DNA from: Oryzias latipes
Taxonomy: Eukaryota > Chordata > Actinopteri > Beloniformes > Adrianichthyidae
Length of the DNA stretch: 64,000 bases
Direction of reading: 5' to 3'
NCBI RefSeq assembly: GCF_002234675.1
Contig: NC_019881.2
Coordinates: 17,610,494-17,674,493, forward strand
Below are positions 42,301-53,293 of this stretch, one piece after another (position 1 is the stretch's first letter; each line of letters opens with the position of its first letter). Both the position numbers and the translations under genes were made by a program. Below the pieces are notes generated by a model that saw only the letters and a list, made by a program, of their open reading frames with translations, searched no databases and was not told the DNA's origin.

Positions 42301-45300
42301 TTGAATACATAAATTCTCTTACATGCTATTTCAAGATGAATTTTCTTAATACATGTTCTGTATTATAAGAAAAATGCCACAAGATCATGATAAAAAATAA
42401 AAAAAACACCAAAAAACATGTTTTTAATTGGAGTGGGTTTTTAAGAAGTTCATGCAGAGTTTTAGGATTTCTAACTTTAAATTAGTTTAATATCTTCAAA
42501 TAGAGATTTATACATCAATGAAACTCCTCTCATTGTTTTAGCTAAAATCAGAGATGTTCAGTTTGAGTTATTTTTTAAAGTAACTCTTACTTTCCGGGCT
42601 GTGATGTATCCCCTAAAGCGTACCACTCAGGTCTGAAGGATTCGTACATGCACCACAAAGCCCAATCAAAGCCGTGAGCAGAAGGAGGATAGGGAACAAC
42701 AGCAAAATCATCGTAGTTGACTTTGTCAAAGACTGGTGAGAGGATCACCGTGCGGTCCTCTTTAATCCGAGCCAGCAGAGGCTCTGCCCTGCAAACGCAA
42801 AGACAAGGTCAGTAAAAAGCTTTTTTACAAACCAAACTGATAGTTAGCCTTTTAAACCAACCATTGTACAGTGACTTCTACGTGAGCATCCAAGATGGCC
42901 ACCACGTCTCCTGTAGCTGCTTTCCATCCTGACAGTCTTGCCTGAGTGAGGCCAAGCTGCTCGGAGTGTCTCACTTTCTTCACCAGGCCTGGACGCTCTT
43001 TATGAATGAAGCTGATGTAGTCGTCCAGCTTCTGCATCAAATCCTCTAGGGGGGAAAAATTAAACAAAAAAACTTCACATCTTCACTAATGTGTAGAGAA
43101 ACTCAAAACTGTGGTTTCCTTGCTTTGTTTTTTTATTCTTCCAAATAGTAATAATAAACACTATATTTTAAAATCTAATACTAAACGCTATCAATTTTTC
43201 CTTGTAAATGTTTTTATATCACCCAAAAAGGCTCCAATGTATTGAATGGCCAGCAAGTGCATCTAAATGTGTCAAATTATGAGTATTTGCTTTCTCATCT
43301 CCAAACAGAAGCAAGCAGCCTCCTCTCATGGAAAACTCTGGTTATTTAGAGTATTATGTTGTTCTCACCTCTCAAACTATTTTCTTTTCAACAGAAGGCT
43401 GCCTGGGATTCACACCTAAACTTTATTTTACAAAGATTATCCTCCCTAAAGTCTTGTCCAGACCTGCCTTCACTGTTCTTGCTGTGCCTCAGTTTACCTT
43501 TGGTGCTGTGATCATCAACCAGAATGATTTCTTTCAGCAGGCGGGTGGGCGTCTTGTCGATGATGCTGCGGACGGCCCTCTGGATGATGGAAAGGGCCTC
43601 ATCCAGGTAGATCAGGATGACACTGAGGGAGGGCAGGTCTGCTGGATATTTCTTCTCTGCACATCTGAGATGAAACATATTAAAATGAATAAACTCTGGA
43701 TGATTAAATTTGACAGCATGACAGATATGGTTCAAGAAGAACAAACTAGAATTTACAGATTTTTTTACATTCTTATATTTTTTATTTATTCTTGATACTC
43801 CTTTTTGACTGAATGTCAACGGAATTTCGCTGTAGAAATTCACCGACAATAAAAATCTTTGAATCTTTGAATCTAGAAAGATCTTGAGTTAAAAATAAAT
43901 AATTTCTGCGGGTAAATAGAAACACAGTTCATCATTGTTGTACTTTTACTCTTTGCTAAAAATCAAAGTTTGTGTAATAAAGTGTGTAGTAATAAATCGC
44001 ATTTAGTTTACATTGAGTGTTTCTTTCCGTCTTTTCTAAATAAAGGAGTTTACTTTGTTTGAGCATTTCAAAATCATAGTGACTCTGGAGTATATGCATT
44101 TCGTAAGAGTTTGGTTGGTTTGCGCAACTTAAATGCAATTATATGTATCTGTTGTAAGAACATAATAACTACATTTATCCTTTTTCCTGGAGCCACACCT
44201 TCTCCCCCTGACTCCAGAGAGTTGCATTTTGCCTCCTTATGAGCTGAGTAACAAAAACATCGAGAAGCTCTTTTGGTTTTGGAGCAGATCCTTCTCTAGA
44301 CACCAAAGCAGGTCTTACTAAATTATGTCATTCTTATGACTTTGTTCATGTTCGTTTTAATAGATCGGGTTGAATTTTTTTTTTAATTGCTCACAGTTAT
44401 TTTAGCTATAAACTATCAAAGTGAAGTAAGTAACTAAAGGCATTTTGCCCATATAATTTTATACACCCACCATGACCAGCGTCCCTCATTAAACCTGTTG
44501 GACTGGGATCTTCAAGGTGAGAACTTGTAATCAGATATAATATGACTGACATTGACTGACTGACTTTTGTTAACTCCTTTCTGATTCTTATGTGTTTTGA
44601 GTTAAAAAAAAAAAGGAAAAATATTGTTAGTTGGCATCACAGATGTTACTTAACTAATTATGTATCTCTTCCATTACTTTAAATTATTTTAAACTTAACT
44701 GAGTCTCACCTGGAAGGCCTGGTGTCGGGCATCTCTCTGTTGAGCGGCAGCCTGTCGCTTAGGTAAGCATTGTAGCCGTAGTTCTTAAACAAACTCTCGG
44801 CTTCTTTCTGCTCCTCTTCAGACAGATGGTCCCCCCACTTGCGGAACAGAGGAGAGTTTGGGTAAAGTTTCCTCACTGCCTTCTTCTCCTCCTTCCGTTC
44901 CGTCTCCATCACCGTTTTCTGCTTGTTGTTTTGCAGCAGACTGACTGTGAAAACATTTGGAGTTTTGCTCTTGTTGCTTTGTTTCCAGTTAAAACGTCCA
45001 AAGATAAGTTTTCTCTGTGCTTAGTCTGTATTATTAATCTTAAAACTGTCATCAAAATGAAGCTTAAGGCATAGAATGATCAAACTAAAGTTTAAAAAGA
45101 CAAAAACTTTAAACAATAATTGTACTTCTTGTTTAATAAAATAAACTGAATCTTTCTGCTGCTACATCTTAAATTTGCTGTTCAAATGACTGTTTGTTTT
45201 CTGAAATCTTATTGAAATTCCTCCATAAAAGCAATGCCTCCTTTGACTCACTCAGCCTGTCGATGTCTGCTTCAATCTTGCTCATCCTCTGCAGGACCCC

Positions 45301-45444
45301 GTGACCCCTGATGGAGTCATTGAGGTGGACCCTCTGGAGTTTTTTGGAATAGTCATCAACGTCTCTTTTTAGGTAGCCCAGGTAAAACAGGGCCCAACCT
45401 AAAATAAAAACAATCAATAAGATTTTCAGACTGCCAGACCTCAT
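39399..45444 (-). CDS. galnt8: GalNAc-transferase 8-like, copy B
   Basis: Tandem paralogue of copy A in the same orientation, with identical exon structure. Exons on the minus strand: 45191-45444, 44710-44940, 43498-43664, 42862-43045, 42591-42788, 41878-41992, 41040-41225, 40769-40906, 39873-39968, 39630-39797, 39399-39548; 628 residues. Motifs: MRSGSLK start, membrane anchor ([15 protein letters not shown]), ILDAHVEVT with the DAH metal motif, YGGENVEL, and a lectin domain with QSW near the end (last residues SAQKN). The frame is open further upstream than MRSG but copy A lacks that Met, so the shared start was preferred. Exons 2-6 and some introns are nearly identical to copy A, whereas exons 7-11 differ much more. 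Both copies appear intact. Confidence 0.92.
40022..40072 (+). repeat. tRNA-like SINE head fragment
   Basis: TGTGGTTAGCGGTTTTACC (A-box-like) is followed by GGTTCGAATCCCAG, a perfect B-box. No cloverleaf or acceptor stem can be drawn, so it is a SINE remnant rather than a tRNA gene. In galnt8 copy B intron 8. Confidence 0.55.
40207..40400. mobile_element. piggyBac-type MITE, copy 2
   Basis: CCCTTGTGCTATCCTAGGC to GGATAGCACAAGGG, 194 bp, flanked by TTAA on both sides (40203-40206 and 40401-40404). The cleanest copy in the window. Confidence 0.9.
40470..40652 (-). mobile_element. tRNA-derived SINE (Mermaid/V-SINE style), reverse
   Basis: Minus strand starts GGCTGCATGTTGGTGTAGTG with A-box GTGTAGTGGTTAGCAC, then B-box-like GGTTTGAATCCC. 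It continues with the widely shared fish phrase that reads on the plus strand as 'GAGAACATGCAAACTCCACA'. Confidence 0.75.
42065..42441. mobile_element. AAAGTCCCACTC repeat, copy 6
   Basis: Starts AAACCCACTCTGATCATC and ends TTGGAGTGGGTTT. About 377 bp, reverse orientation, in galnt8 copy B intron 5. Contains GCAGAGCGGCAGGAGTT, also seen in other copies. Confidence 0.7.
43800..43878 (+). repeat. retroposon 3' tail
   Basis: A short hairpin-like segment (GGAATTTCGCTGTAGAAATTC) followed by AATAAA and repeated TTTGAATC units, the usual design of L2-type LINE or SINE 3' ends. Within galnt8 copy B intron 2. Confidence 0.5.
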
Positions 45445-45609
45445 CCTGTAAGTGAGGTTTAGATTCACACTGAAAGAGGAGGAGTTTACTTCAAATCCAG
45501 GTGTTGATTCTCCTCTGTTGGTGTCTCCACCTCTGCAGGGGTGGAGATTTATTGTGAAGCTCGAGCCATTTAGGATGTTTTTGTTGTTTTTTGGTATTGT
45601 ACCCACTTT

Positions 45610-46569
45610 GTAAAAATGTGCGTTTAAACCTGCAATTAAGTGATGCTGGTTAAGGAAGGAATATTTGAGGAAAAATCAATTTTCTCTTTTGTCTATTTAT
45701 AATTTGAGTTTTAATTTTGGGACAAAGTGGGACTTTTTGTCAGTAGACTGAGGAGCAAAAACTGTCCAAATATTAGTTATCAGTTTCACTACAACAACAC
45801 AGGAGGAGAACGGTTTCCCTAAAATTAGGCAATCCCCCCCCCAACACACACACACACACTGTCCTTTTCTCCACCATCACACACACACATCATTGCACCA
45901 GAACCGTGTTGCCTAATTTCCAGAAAGTTCCTATAATGTCTAAAGCCTTAAATCCTGGTTTTCTCTCTGCCGTGCTTTCATCACACCTGGCCATTAAGGT
46001 GTGAAATCATTCGCTTCCCCCAGAAGAACAGCAGACCAGCAGCAGACTGTAGGCTAAAGAACATTAAGCGAGATAAAAAAGAGTTTGGTTTTAAGGCCTT
46101 GCAGGGCTAAGAAAATACCAATTTTTGCCTTAAGTTTTGACATTTTTGATTGTAGAACATTTAAAGCTTTTGGCAGATTAATTTCAAACAAGTATTTGAA
46201 CTGTTTTTGTATTGGACCTCTTCGGTTTTTTGTTTTTTCACTTTCTGGACCATATTGTTCTTTTTGTGTTTTTTAATAACTTTATTGATTTTTTTGAATG
46301 TCTGGTTTCACCTTACACTAAAAAAGAACTTGTATTTTGCATTTTAGGGGCGGAGTCACTTTAAACGCTGTTTCCGACAAACGACAAAGTTTATTGTCGA
46401 TGTAACCAGAACTGCTTAGAATTTCTATCATTTGTTGTATTTTGTCGAAGGACCTGAAGAAAACATCAGATCTAAAATGGATAAATAAACTTTTACTTTG
46501 GTTAAACAGAAACGTGAGACAGAAAAACAGATTAATTAATTAAAAACTGGAAATAAATGAGTAAATGAT
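45610..46569. other. intergenic, nothing recognised
   Basis: Upstream flank of galnt8 copy B. It has short ACAC runs near 45844-45890 and a CA/GT-poor AT-rich stretch beyond. No promoter element is convincing. Confidence 0.4.
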
Positions 46570-46724
46570 CTGGGGGGTATTCCAGAAAGCATGTTTAAAC
46601 TACCCTGACTTTAACCCTGAACTCTGGCTGAAATCCGCCTGAACTTGCTTACTCTGGGTATGTGGGTTCCAAAAGACCAGATATGAGTTAGCATCATACG
46701 CTCAACTTGGTAACCCTGGGTTAA

Positions 46725-47602
46725 CCCTTGTGCTATATTAGATGACCCCACCCTTACATTAACGTGTTATTCCTACCATGACAAAGGTGGAAAGATTTCA
46801 TGTAATCCATGGACACCAGTGAAGATCACAAATCATTGAAGAAAAAAGGTTCAGAGCACTGTCTAGTGGGTCTAGATCAGTGCTTTTCAACCAGTGTGCC
46901 GCGGCACACTAGTGTGCCGCGGCACACTAGTGTGCCGTGGGAGATGGTCAAGTGCGCCGTGGGAAATTGCCCTCATTAACTGATCTAAAAACATTTTCCA
47001 TCTCCAGGAAATCAGCTCTTTGTTCATCCAAACAGACCCTGATAAAACACTGAGTAGTTAGGAATATAAAAGATCTCAAAATAACTTTTTCTTTGTGTTT
47101 ATTTAATTCTATAAAATACATTTTGATAAGGTTGACGGTACCGCGATTTAGCTGCAGCTATAACTGTGTAAGGAAAAGTCGCGCCCCTTTAACTGTCTCC
47201 ACCAATCAATCTTGAAGGCTTAATCACATGTCATCAGTCTGACCAATCAGAAGTGGTTGAAGTCTTCACTTCCTTGTTCTTAATTCTGCTGATAAAGTCG
47301 CTCAGTTCTAACAAAAATACCAGCTAAAGCTCGTCTTTAGCTGGTGGTTCATCTCTTAGAAAAAAAACAGCCGCAACTTCCTGCTTTTTCTGCCACAATT
47401 ATCACAAAAATCCACGTGAGATTGCGAGGGGGGGGGGGGGTCGATCAAAACAGACCATGAATTTCTTCTTTTTCTTTTGGGATGCTGGTGTGCCGCGGGA
47501 TTTTTGACAGGGTTAAAGTGTGCCGTGGCTCAAAAAAGGTTGAAAAACACTGGTCTAGATGACCCAACTACCAATGGTAAATTGTCTAGGATAGCACAAG
47601 GG
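46725..47602. mobile_element. piggyBac-type MITE, copy 3, interrupted
   Basis: Begins CCCTTGTGCTATATTAGATG and ends GGATAGCACAAGGG, flanked by TTAA (46721-46724 and 47603-47606). Reverse orientation relative to copies 1 and 2. A hAT-type MITE is inserted at 46878. Confidence 0.88.
46878..47552. mobile_element. hAT-type MITE, innermost insertion
   Basis: Ends CAGTGCTTTTCAACCAGTG and GGTTGAAAAACACTG. The 8-bp target duplication GTCTAGAT is perfect (46870-46877 and 47553-47560). The left subterminal part repeats GTGTGCCGCGGCACACTA, a strong palindrome. No coding frame. Confidence 0.92.
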
Positions 47603-47989
47603 TTAATGCACGTGCACGACAAGCACGTAAAGACATTCTCAATGGATCACCGAATTCTGGAGTCACCATGGAAACGTGTGGAGAGAAAAAAAGAGTGCGC
47701 CGTACTTCAGTGAGTGCGATTTTAATGGCGGCGTATGAAGATTATAAGACCATCAAAAAAGTAATACAGCTGCATCAGCAAAAGAAAGAGTTTGTGCTTG
47801 GAGAAAAAGAACGGACAAAGTAAACACATGAGTTTCTATCACACGCTTCACCAAAGCCTCCATCCACCCGTGATCCATTTTCAAGATTTTAACCAACTCT
47901 CTTTCAAGGAGAAAAAAAACCACTTCCGGTGAAGCAGCAACAACTGGTGATGTGAGGTTGTCACAGTAGTGAAGGTCACCTGTCAATCA

Positions 47990-49390
47990 AACTTCAGCTT
48001 CAAGGATCCACTGATGGAGATGAAGGGAACCAGAGCTGCTGCTGTGGAGACAGTAGAGCAAGAAGGTGCTGGTTCAAATCCCAGAAAACAACAGATGAAG
48101 GAAAAATGGTGATCGACAGAGTGCTGACTGATGTACAGAATAGTGTGATGGAAGTGACTTGACCTCCAAAGCAGATAAGTGCTGGTTCAATTCCCCATCT
48201 CTGTTTTTTTTTTGTTGTCTGTTTTTGCCGCTCCTGGACAGCCATCAGCTCAAAGGAAAAAAGCAACACAATTCTGGTGTAGACGGATTAGCACAGTGGG
48301 AGTGTTTCTGTCCTTGAAGCGGGAGAGTGCAGGTTCAAGTCCCAGTCAGGGACATTGAGGTGTTCAGTCACCTCGCAATTCAAGCTGCGGCTAGGAGGAG
48401 TCAGGACGCCAGGGAAGGGGGCTTCATCTTTGCCCCCCCCCCCCAACCAACCAAGGAAGGAGGACCAGGAGTAGAGGATCCCCAAGAAGAAGACATCCAT
48501 TTAGATAGATTCAGAATGCAGCTTGGATGTGTGGAGGGTCTAGAGCACTGAGACGCAGTACATCCAATACAGGGAGGGCTGAGGGATGACAACAGTGTTC
48601 GTAGGTAAAATAAAAGTTTAATTAAGCAACATTTATTTTTATAAATGATAAACACCAACTTTTAGCAAGACAGAAAGTATAAAGTATACCGTAAACTTGT
48701 TACTGTTGTAACATGAAAGTACTTCTGATCTAGTTGCTACTTCTAGGATGAATAAATCTACCCCCCAAATAAAAATACACCATCTAGTTGGTTTAGCCTC
48801 CTATTCGGTTCTAGTCTTTCTAGGTACCTGTCTCACCCTCAGTAGGTGTCTCATTACCAGTTAGTGTATTTCTAGCATCAACCTTCATCATTTATCTTCA
48901 TAGCACGGGCAGTCATTGATCTCTCAACCAGACTAAAGATGAAGCTGCTCCCTTTCCCAGCATCCCTGACTCTTCCTCACCACAAGCATTGTGATGCAAC
49001 TAGCTGGGAGTTGAACCTGCACTCTCCTGCTTTAGAGGACAGAGACACTACCCACTGTGCTAATCCGTCTGCACCAGAACTGTGTTGCTTTGCTCCTTTG
49101 AGCTGAACACGCTCCACATGTTTCAAAAATCAACAATCAGGTTTAAAGACACAGACTATGACATCTACTTCCTAAGGACCCTTATTCTAACTGGGAATTG
49201 AACCAGCACTTTCTCACTGGAAGCGCAGAGACACTGCCACCACACTACTCTTTCTGCATCAGAGCAGGGAGGTTCTGGTCCATGAAGGATCTTCACGCAG
49301 AGTCAGCTTTTATAGCGACGGTTTGTTAATGAGTCGGGAATTGAACCAGTCACTCCCACTGCACTATTTAAAGCACCACACAGGTCCAAA
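47990..49390. repeat. inverted array of six tRNA-like modules
   Basis: Six B-box-like words: three in plus orientation (GGTTCAAATCCC 48071-48082, GGTTCAATTCCC 48184-48195, GGTTCAAGTCCC 48332-48343) and three in minus orientation (49007-49018, 49193-49204, 49336-49347). Five have an A-box-like word upstream, such as TAGCACAGTGG at 48289-48299 and its mirror at 49052-49062, or TAGTGTGATGG at 48141 and TAGTGTGGTGG mirrored at 49237-49247. The flanking sequences also pair: CAGCTCAAAGGA..GCAACACA.TTCTGGTG precedes the third module on the plus strand and the fourth on the minus strand. The result is two diverged arms of about 430 bp facing each other around a spacer of about 490 bp. None forms an obvious functional tRNA. 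I do not recognise the element. Confidence 0.7.
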
Positions 49391-50280
49391 AATTTTTTTC
49401 TTTATCAGTTTTTAAAATCATTTGGATTTATTACTACATGACAGTTGTTTTACTTACCGGTACATCCTTTTATCCGTTTGTAACGTCACACTTAAACATA
49501 AAACAAAGTCAAAGAGATTTCATCATTACACAGAACATTCTTCTAATGTTTTATTTCTGCTTTAGCAATAAAAAATGCCTTTATAAACTTATTTTGTAAA
49601 AATTTCAAAACATTTAAGGCACGACAAAATGTCGAAAGATTTTATCAATTTATTGTCTATCCATCTTCAGAACCAACTGAATCATTTTCAGGGCCACATA
49701 GTTGCTGGAGCCTATCTCAGCTGCTTCTGGGCAAAGGCAGCATATGCCACGAAAGAAAAAAATCCCTTTTGTGTGTTTGCTTTCATGTTGATGCTAAATT
49801 TGGGTAATTTTGGAGCCAAAGAATGCGCATTTATTTTTGACTCATATTTATAGGCATTAATGCATTGTTTTTGTCTATTATTCAGGATATATATTTATTT
49901 ATTTACCTTCTCTCATGGTATATGTGGGATGCACGAGCAGCATTCCAAGGAAACGGATATCCAATCTGTTTTGGAAACGTTCTGAGGTTATGCATGGATT
50001 GCAGTCTGACTTTCAGGCATCAACACCAGCTTTACATGTCAAAATTTAAAATGTTGTTGCTACTCACAAATATTATATTGAAACACTTTGCTGCCTCCAG
50101 AAAACAGTTTTTGGAGGTTAACTGTATATATTTCATACTGAAAGCAGTTTAAAAAACATTTTAGTGTCCAGTTGTTCTCAAATAAAACACTTACATTTTA
50201 CTTCAGTTCAAAGTTTGCTTTTTTAATGGTTGGTATTTGCATTAAATGACATTCGAAACGATTCCTTTTTTTTCCCCAAT
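49391..50280. other. AT-rich intergenic, nothing recognised
   Basis: Between the tRNA-like inverted array and the rad51ap1 3' end. No coding, RNA or repeat signal is convincing. Confidence 0.4.
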
Positions 50281-50286
50281 TTTATT
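50281..50286 (-). promoter_or_regulatory. rad51ap1 polyadenylation signal
   Basis: AATAAA on the minus strand (plus tttatt), about 370 bases after the stop codon. Confidence 0.5.
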
Positions 50287-50652
50287 TGAGATGTATGTAC
50301 ATAATATACAAAGTTTGCCGAACAATAAGTAAAAAGAAAAACAGAAGAATTTATAAGGATATGAAAATTACAGGCAAAACATTTGTATTAAAAGAGAAAC
50401 AATTTTTAGTTTTCTCACAAACCAACAACGGTTTTCTCAAATTCACACAAAGAATAGAGGATGAACTCCTGAGGACCAGACTGTGTGGACGACCCAGCAG
50501 CCCCTCCCTGAAGCTCTTAAATTTTAGTTCAAGTTGGAGACTTGTGCCATAAATAACCGGAAGACAAAAATGATTTTTAGAATGTTCTCTAAAAATTGTG
50601 TTAAGAGAAAATGGCCATCCCTGGTACCCATGAGGCGCTGTCCCCTAATGGG

Positions 50653-53293
50653 TTAGTGACTTGCAACGCTGGGATGGAGCGGTTTGACCCGGACTAGGCG
50701 GGACAGTCCAAGTCGCAGCCCCTGGCTGGGTGACTTCACCGGTGGACTGTGTGATGATGAGGCGCTTTTACCAATCTGAGCTGGAATATAGTATTAATAT
50801 AAATATTAGCCTTCAATCTGATTACAGCAGTTTAAATAACAGAAAGAGTAAGTGCATTGATAAGCTGTACCTGGTGGGTTCCACTTGGGTACTTTCCCCG
50901 CTGCTGGGCTCAGAGAGGATGCAGGCTTTGTGGAAGGAGGTCTGGTGGGTGTCGGTTTGGACGTTGGAGGACTTTTCACCGGTTTGGAAGCAGCTAAAAT
51001 GTTTTAAAAGGCTTAGTAACAAAAATCAAGAGGATGGAAAACGTCAGCCGTTGAAACAAACCTGCTGCTTCAGGCTTCGTCTTTGACGGTTGTTTGACTT
51101 TTTTAGAAGTGGGAGCTGGTTTGATTCTGTCTTTTGGGGAGACTTTGTCCTTCTTTTGGGTCTTTGTGGGTTTCTTGACTGTAAATTCTTCATCCTCACT
51201 CTCAGATGGCTCACTGAAATCTTCATCACTTTCTGGATCTGGAAAAGCAAAGAGCTGTTACACTTATGAAAACCAAGAGAACAGTTTTTTATGGAGCTTT
51301 GGAAGAAAAAAGTGCTAACCGGGTGTAAGTTTGGGTTGATAGTCGTCATCGTCATCTTTGCATTTTTTCACTTCAGCTGTTTTAGAAGAAGTCTTCTTTG
51401 AGGCGGATGATCTGATCTCTGACGAGATTGCGTCTAAGCCTGGGACCCACAAACGACAATAAAAACACAAAAAAATGAGTAAACTGAAAGAAAATGTCGA
51501 TTAGACGAAGAAAAACATATTGATCGGGGATTTGGGAGGGGAGAACAATACTTACCCAAAACTGCTCCATCCACACTGCAGTTAGAAAAGCGCAAAGTAG
51601 TCGGATCCGTATTTTCATCCATGGGGATTTGAATCTTTCCATCTGCTGGAGAAATTTTTTTTTTTCCAGAAAGAATTTGTTACCACTCTCAGAGAAAAAC
51701 AAATCAACTCAGCATTTTTCAAGACAAAACAAACCTTTAGGAGATGACTCCTTCAGCCCATCTGTGTTGTTGAGCAAGGACAGTGTGATGGCTGCCTCAA
51801 GGTCTCTGTCATAAAGTTTTTCATCCAGTGGTTTTCTGAGAATATTAAGTGTTAATTGGTTAAAAACTAAATTAGTTAAAATAATTTTTAACTTCTCAGG
51901 TGCCAAACCATTTTGTTGCTGCTCAGGGATAGGTACGGGATCATAGAGGGCCAGGGGCTCAAAGTCAGAAAAGGGCAGCAAAAAAACACATTTTTTTGTT
52001 GTTTAAACTATATGGAAATTAAGCAAAAAAAAAAAGTACTAATAGATGAATATTCAGCTATGTGACCTGTATGGGTAAAAGTGATACAATTGTCATCTTT
52101 TATTAAAATAAATTATTGTCAACATGACTTTATCGTAGACTTGAAAGACATCCAAGACAATAAAACACTGAGGGCTATTTATTTTGCCATTGTGCTGCAG
52201 ACATAGTTGAAAAACAGATTGTAATACACAGATATACCATAACTTTCATCCCAAAATTCCCAGCGTATTTTTTTACACAACAAATGAAATATTTACACAA
52301 CTGCATTTTATCATTTTCTCCTGATTCACAACAATTTAGATAAAGAAATACTTAGAAATGAAATTTTAAGCTTACTTTTCTTCATATTTGTCCTCCATCA
52401 TCAGAAAAATGCCACAAGAACATGTAAAAAACACCAAAAAGTCCTTTTTCATCTGAGTGGGTCTTTAGGACTAATGTTTACTCAAGAGGTGGAGATAACT
52501 TGAGAGGCTCACAATAATCCAAAGATCCATAAGTGACAATAAAATCCCCCAAAACATCTAAATGTCCAACGGTGTACCTGATCTTTTCTTTCTGTGACGA
52601 CTCAGAGACAACTTCCTGACTTGAAGACTTTCTCTGTTGTTGTTTCACTTCTTCCTTGGCTTTTTTGTGAGGTGGAGCCTTCACGGAGGCAAAATCTTCA
52701 TCTGACACAACAAAGAAACAGGCTAATCAAAAGGGGTTACCTGGTAAACGCTGTAAAACTAAATGCAACTTTGGGTAATTAAAGTTGAATCGGTATAAAG
52801 GAGTAGGCTTTAAGCGTCTGGGTCCTTTATGTCTATCGTTCTCTAGTTCTTCCAAATACAGAATCTTTTGAATAACTATAGTATAGTTATCAGCGAATGC
52901 AGACATGTATCTTTAGTTTTTATAATGTTTGGACTAACTAAACCAAACATGGAAGGTGTTTTCACACAGAAGAGAAGCTAAGTTTGAAGTTAAGTCTTAA
53001 AACTTAAATTAAGAGAAAGACGTAGAGTAGCAACACAATTGTTGTTGTGAATCATTGAACATATGATATTAGACAAAAAATTTGAAAATAAAAGTTGGAT
53101 GAACAAAACACAAATAACTCACCATCCTCAAAATCCTTGGCTTCACTATAATTCACAACCTTTGTCTTTCTGTAACAAATAAGCAAACGTAGAGAAATAA
53201 CTTAAGAGCGTCTTTTCTATTCACATTTGACAAGTAATTAAAAAACGATAAACTAATGAAAATGTTTCTTGCTCACCTCGACGGCCGGTCCAT
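50653..53293 (-). CDS. rad51ap1: RAD51-associated protein 1
   Basis: RAD51AP1 binds DNA and RAD51 and promotes joint-molecule formation in homologous recombination. Exons on the minus strand: 53277-53293, 53123-53169, 52578-52701, 51735-51835, 51556-51642, 51320-51439, 51062-51238, 50871-50993, 50653-50780; all join in frame to about 307 residues (human about 335-352). The N-terminus MDRPSRKTKVVNYSEAKDF fits the family start (KKPVNYS). LDEKLYDRDLEAAITLS matches the conserved helix, an acidic/basic disordered middle follows, then PKWNPP, and the C-terminus GLRLGLSRLVRVKPLHP is the RAD51-binding motif. The exon 5 acceptor is a CAGCAG tandem that could add one Ala. Another short exon between exons 3 and 4 cannot be excluded. 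In human, RAD51AP1 lies near GALNT8 on 12p13. Confidence 0.93.
52315..52467. repeat. AAAGTCCCACTC repeat, copy 7 (partial)
   Basis: Shares 'CTCCTGATTCACAACAATTT', 'AAAATGCCACAAGAACATG' and the end 'CATCTGAGTGGGTCTTT' with the other copies. In a rad51ap1 intron. Confidence 0.6.

Larger units (their letters stand above)
46570..47772. mobile_element. Harbinger-like non-autonomous element, split copy
   Basis: Second copy of the 11301 element: left end CTGGGGGGTATTCCAGAAAG at 46570, homology to 46720, then again from 47607 (GCACG..AAAGACATTCTCAATGGATC) to about 47770 (CATCAAAAAAGTAATACAGC). Between them sits a piggyBac-type MITE. The right end of the element is absent. Confidence 0.75.

Noticed and set aside
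48071-49347. Functional tRNA genes at the B-box words
   Set aside because: No acceptor stem, anticodon arm or terminator could be drawn; spacing and flanks vary between modules.
50630-50780. tRNA-like motif (GGTTAGTGACTTGC, GGTTTGACCC)
   Set aside because: On the minus strand this is the last exon of rad51ap1, encoding GLRLGLSRLVRVKPLHP and a stop; the resemblance is coincidental.
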